Origin: Corallium rubrum
Taxonomy: Eukaryota; Cnidaria; Anthozoa; Scleralcyonacea; Coralliidae
NCBI GenBank assembly: GCA_964035015.1
Contig: OZ036007.1
Location: 10,739,881 to 10,803,880 of the forward strand
Direction: 5' to 3'
Length of the DNA: 64,000 nt
The position numbers and the translations under genes are program-made. The notes beneath the pieces are model-generated. The model saw only the letters and a program-made list of their open reading frames with translations. It did not search any database and was not told the origin of the DNA. Below are positions 55,688 through 64,000 of this stretch, piece by piece; position 1 is the first letter of the stretch, and the number at the start of each line of letters is the position of its first letter.

Positions 55688-57455
55688 CAAGTTGCGTCAA
55701 ATAGTTATGTCTACCACCTACAGAGTCTAAAAAAACAAGAAATAAATGTTTTAAACTGACAGACCGTGGCAAGGAGTAAAAAAACAGGGCCGCGGAGCAG
55801 GTTTTAAAATGAGGGTGGGTGGGTTAGGGGGTCCGGACTCCGGGGGCATACTCCCCAGGAAAATTTTTGTATTGCTAAAGCTCCAAAACGTTATTTCCTG
55901 CATTTTTGAAGGATGTTTTAACAAAAAATTATTAAGACAAACCACAATTTTTAGTCTATCTCATCATTGTCTTAAACAAATCTTACAATTTAATATTAAC
56001 TATAAATGTAGCATATATATTACTACAAAATGTATATGCAATCGCAATATTATGGGATGATCCTCAACACCGTAAATTGATAGCCCAAGACAACGCAAAC
56101 AATTCAAAACCTAAACTCAACACTCGGTTTTTCTAAACATATTCTACTTAACAAGCCTTTTATATGCTTTGCACTATATAAAAAACAACTGTATTCAAAT
56201 TATTATACTTACATCTTTCTTTTAAAATATAAATAAAATGTGCTAATAAAAACTTGTGTTTTAATAAAACTTGAAATTTTGCCCAAAGCTGATGTTAGAA
56301 TTCGGGGAAACCATTTTAGAAACCTAAATTTCAAGAATTTTCCGGGGGAAACTTTCGGGGAGTATGAAAACACTCTAAAATTAGATTTTATAAATTCAGG
56401 TTAAAAACTGCTATCTACCTACAGCCACAATCTCTGATTTTTTAATATTTTAGAGATATAAAAACATATAGCTTGCAAAGCATTATCTCCAGGATATTGT
56501 CACATGTAATTTTTCTTCAATTTAAGCCAAATAAAACAATTTTTTATTAAGGATATTAAAATTTCTGTAAAAAATGCCACCTTGCCTGCTACGACCCTGG
56601 GGGTTTAAAAAAACGAAAAGTAATTTACTTTTCGCATAGCACTAAAGACATATTTAATATATTATTATATTTTATAAGGAAGTTTTACTTTACACAAACC
56701 ATTTTACATCTATAAAGCTACGTGCAAAACGTTGGGAGAACAACATAAATTCATATTTCATAAAATGGTTGGCATATAGCCGAGCTGTTTTTTTAACAAC
56801 TGGCATGCAAAAATTATCTCACTTGTTTATGGCATAAGTTGGAGAATTTATCTATAAACTAAAACTATATCTCAGCATTTCTTTCTTTACTTATTTTAAA
56901 AGCAAGTTAAATAATAAATTAAATACTATTCAGTATATAAATTTACCTTTCAAAACTCGTTCAAAACATTGTTTTCGTTTTTCCCGCCACAAAATTTAGG
57001 GGACATTGGAAATATGGGGGACAATGTGGGATATTTGGGGTCTTCTGGGGTTATATAATATTTCGACGTCGCTAGGTTAAAGCTCTTCTTGCCAAGAAAT
57101 GTTGATGCAACAACGCTTTTCAACTTGCAACGCTACAAAGTTGAAGAAAAATGTTGCCCGTATCACCTCGCCTTTACCCCAACGCCAACCAATCCCAATC
57201 CTAGCCCTAATTAATACAAAATTTCGAATTTTAACTCTATAGGGAATATCGGTTCCGGCAACTTCCGACCGCTTCCGATGAGTAACGGGTATCAGTGGTT
57301 CTTTCGCGTCATCAATGGCGTCGCTAGGCAACAACACCAATTTCGTGCCATGTCAACACCTGCAAAATAAACAAGACCTTCCGACATTCATAAAGCCGCA
57401 ACCACTCTTGTGTCTTTCGTATCTTTATAGATCGTCTTCTTCCTAGCTCACGACC
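55688..57455. other. Divergent intergenic region POLN / SAXO
   Basis: Separates two genes transcribed away from each other, so it should contain both promoters. 55790-57070 looks like decayed transposon-derived sequence (GGGGGCATACTCCCCAGG). No TATA box near either start is convincing. The 87-codon minus ORF at 57077-57340 is unrecognised. Confidence 0.45.
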
Positions 57456-61719
<4,264 letters not shown>

Positions 61720-61755
61720 AACAATAGATTGTTAGAGACATGAAGTTTGTCAGTC

Positions 61756-61761
61756 ATTAAA
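61756..61761 (+). terminator. Possible SAXO polyadenylation signal
   Basis: ATTAAA variant signal 37 nt after the SAXO stop codon. Confidence 0.45.
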
Positions 61762-62127
61762 CATTATAACAACCCATGGCTTACCAGGTCAATTGTGTCA
61801 TTGAGTTGGTTGGGTTTAGACAAAAAGTTCAATTAGTCAACCTTTATAATCCACTAATTCAATTAGATCAACAGTAATTGAGTAAAAATTGACCTCACTT
61901 AGTGACTTAACTGACAAGTCATTGACCAACTCTAATGTATAAAACTTTTAGCAACAAATTTTCAGTGACCATATATATCAAATGGACCTAATTGTTTGGT
62001 ACTAATTGTATTAGTCAAGTAATGATATCAAATTGCACTGCACTGATTTGTATATATAATTGTTTGTTGGAATTTTACAGGATTATTGTTGTTATGTATT
62101 GTGTATTGCACTTGGGGCCACCATACA

Positions 62128-62180
62128 TACCGTAATTATTCGAATAAGCGCTCGGGGTGCTTATTTAATTTTGGGGCGCT
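62128..62180. mobile_element. Pogo-type terminal repeat, solitary end
   Basis: TACCGTAATTATTCGAATAA followed by GCGCTCGGGGTGCTTATT; the same terminal motif as the element at 52450. The opposite end is not visible before 64000. Confidence 0.6.
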
Positions 62181-62417
62181 TATTTAATTTTTTAGCAAAC
62201 ACCGCAATCTGATTCCATAAAAATAGGCACGCCCAGGCGTGCATGTATCTACTGCGTTAAAAAACTGCATTTAAAATTAAAATTAAAAGTGAAAGCTGAA
62301 CACAGACTGAAACAATAATGGAGCATTTAAGGTTGGGGGCATAGGCTAGAAAATTTTAGCTCTAATCCAGGCTCTGGTGGGGGCATATATGTTGTACCAC
62401 TTTTGGGGCGCTGCCTC

Positions 62418-62720
62418 TCACCAAAAGTCAAGCTCGGTTAGACGGGGTTAGTACTTGGATGGGTGACCGCTTGGGAATAACCCTGTTGTCGGGCTTGGAA
62501 CTCATGTGAGTAGAGTTGTAGTTGATCTCTCCTGTGCTTCGAGGGTTTTTCGCTGGATTCTCCAGTTTTCCTCCCTCCGTAAAATCAACACCTAACATCT
62601 TAGCTGTGATCCACGTGCTGAACTGTGTCGTATGGCGGTTGCCTGGAGCGCTGGTCCGCTCTTTTTCTGAGGATGAGCCATGCTCGGACGTCGCGTATGC
62701 GCAAAACGTTTGGCAGCGGT
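62418..62720 (+). mobile_element. 5S-rRNA-derived SINE (SINE3-type)
   Basis: 62444-62482 matches the internal promoter of 5S rRNA: GGTTAGTACTTGGATGGG (intermediate element) and GACCGCTTGGGAATAACC (box C). The 5' part of 5S is degenerate. It is followed by a central domain (CGAGGGTTTTTCGCTGGATT, CTCCAGTTTTCCTCCCTCCG) resembling conserved cores of animal SINEs. The 3' boundary is uncertain. Confidence 0.75.
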
Positions 62721-62993
62721 GTTCATACAAGTAGCCAATCAGGTTGCAGCATGTGCAATCGAACTAAGCACGTTTCTATTGTATAAAAATAGGTACGCAA
62801 TACGTACATGCGTCTACGTAGGACGACGACGGTGGTTAAAAAAGCAAGATACGTTTTACAATTTAAAGAAGTCACGGTTAACTATTGTATTTGAATAATT
62901 GAAGCTAGTTTAATGACTTTCAAAACGCCCCAGTACTGCTAAAATGATTGTAGTGTCCGTATTGATTAAAGTCAACTTATAAAGCAACGGTAT

Positions 62994-63560
62994 TGTTCAA
63001 CCACACTTTGATTATTGTTCCGCGGTGTGGGGAAATTGTTCTAACACATTACAAGAAAGACTTCAAAAATTACAAAATCGGGCAGCGAGAGTGGTCACTG
63101 GCGATAACTATGAAATTAGGTCTAGCGATGTCTTGGATAAGTTAAATTGGCAACCTCTAAGACAGAGGAGAGACAAACAAACTGTAACCCTTGTTCATAA
63201 GCTGCAGATTGGCGAAATGCCACATTTTCAAGAAAATGAATTTGAATTGTCAAATAATACGAGGTATCATTTGCGTAGTAATGAAACCATGTTAAACTTA
63301 GGAAAACCAAGAACTAATGCTTTGAAGCGACGCTTTGCTTATCCTTCGCCAAGCTTTGGAATAATTTACCACATTATCTTAAAGACAATAATATGTCTAC
63401 AAATATTTTTAAGAATCGTATTAATAACTTCAATTTTAACTGATTAAATAAATGCAGCTAATTAGTAGTGTACAGTAATTCTAGTAGACTTTATAGATGT
63501 TGTAATTTAGATTTTAATATTTGTAACTTTACATTAGTAGTTTCTATAGTTATTTGTGTT
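62994..63560 (+). pseudogene. LINE reverse transcriptase C-terminal fragment and 3' UTR
   Basis: Begins inside an open frame (QPHFDYCSAVWGN), then LQKLQNRAARVVTG, LNWQPLRQRRDKQT and LGKPRTNALKRR, homologous to the tail of the LINE at 37590. A frameshift near 63345-63355 moves the final WNNLPHYL-type end into another frame. 5'-truncated, diverged from the other LINE. The 3' UTR runs into the MITE at 63562. Confidence 0.85.
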
Positions 63561-63561
63561 T

Positions 63562-63971
63562 TTATTATATGGCTGGGTTTGTTTTCCGGTCCGTACGCAA
63601 AACGACGCACGCTGACTGGTTCCCGAGAGGTCGGGATTTTACGATATTGACCTCGGGTCAATACGCTTTTTTCTCGGCCCTGTAAGTTTTGGCAGAAAAA
63701 TTCCTGAGTTGATTTGAAAACAAATAAAAGAGTACTAGGAATCTTTATTCAAATATGCTGAACAATAAAATGTGTTGGAACATTACTGCTGGTTTTCTTT
63801 AAAGCTGTTTATCTAAAAACACGACAAATAAAAGCCGAACTGGTGTAAACAAGAAGGCCAAAAAAGAAGCGACGCTTACAAAAGTTAACAGGTAAGGTAA
63901 ACAGCACACTCCGAAGACGAAAACAACGCTCGAAACTTAAAAATAAAATGAACCAATAGCCATATAATAAA
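63562..63971. mobile_element. TTATTATATGGC MITE, copy 2
   Basis: Same ends and body as 44578-44981; inserted in or next to the LINE 3' UTR. Similarity continues to the window edge. Confidence 0.75.
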
Positions 63972-64000
63972 TTCCTTATTAACCTCGTTTGCTCGGTCTG

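Noticed and set aside
57077..57340. 87-codon minus-strand ORF MVLLPSDAID upstream of SAXO
   Set aside because: No homology recognised and located in repeat-derived intergenic DNA; insufficient evidence for a gene.

Overview
The window is nuclear DNA from an animal, and most likely from an early-branching (sponge- or cnidarian-like) invertebrate. The evidence is intron-rich genes with GT-AG splicing, a histone H3 with an animal-type 3' stem-loop, an axonemal SAXO gene, a metazoan-type DNA polymerase nu, and a cofactor-independent phosphoglycerate mutase, an enzyme vertebrates lack. The phylum is my inference. I built all exon models by hand from splice sites, conserved motifs and reading-frame continuity. 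Every complete model sums to a whole number of codons.

Layout, left to right. (1) 75-1909, minus: first two coding exons of iPGM; the rest lies off the left edge. (2) 3025-3680, plus: a solitary replication-type histone H3 with CCAAT and TATA motifs and the 3' stem-loop. (3) 4284-4504: a tRNA-like SINE or fold-back element. (4) 4886-9163, minus: sideroflexin of SFXN1/3 type, 11 coding exons, 325 aa. (5) 11192-19921, minus: an HPDL orthologue, 4 exons, 396 aa. (6) 19922-23098: intergenic, with nested fold-back elements. (7) 23099-55687, minus: DNA polymerase nu (POLN), 28 coding exons, 887 aa, spread over 32.6 kb because its introns are filled with microsatellites, MITEs and a LINE. (8) 57456-61719, plus: a SAXO (FAM154) gene, a tiny exon 1 and one long exon 2, 465 aa. 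(9) 61720-64000: a pogo-type end, a 5S-rRNA-derived SINE, a LINE reverse-transcriptase fragment and a second copy of a MITE found near 44.6 kb.

The genes do not form a pathway. iPGM is glycolytic; sideroflexin and HPDL are mitochondrial in vertebrates (serine transport; 4-hydroxymandelate synthesis for coenzyme Q); POLN is a repair or translesion polymerase; SAXO stabilises axonemal microtubules. POLN and SAXO are divergently transcribed, about 1.8 kb apart.

Non-coding DNA dominates. It contains very long tetranucleotide arrays, mostly free of T on the plus strand, and dozens of terminal-inverted-repeat elements. Several can be classed by their target-site duplications: TA, TTAA, about 8 bp hAT-like, a 7 bp class of uncertain type, and one of 9-10 bp. 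The most interesting signals are a four-copy MITE family with 7-bp duplications, a LINE sitting inside a GGAA microsatellite, TTAA elements that share a border, a hexanucleotide array grown inside a MITE, and an altered motif A in the POLN active site.
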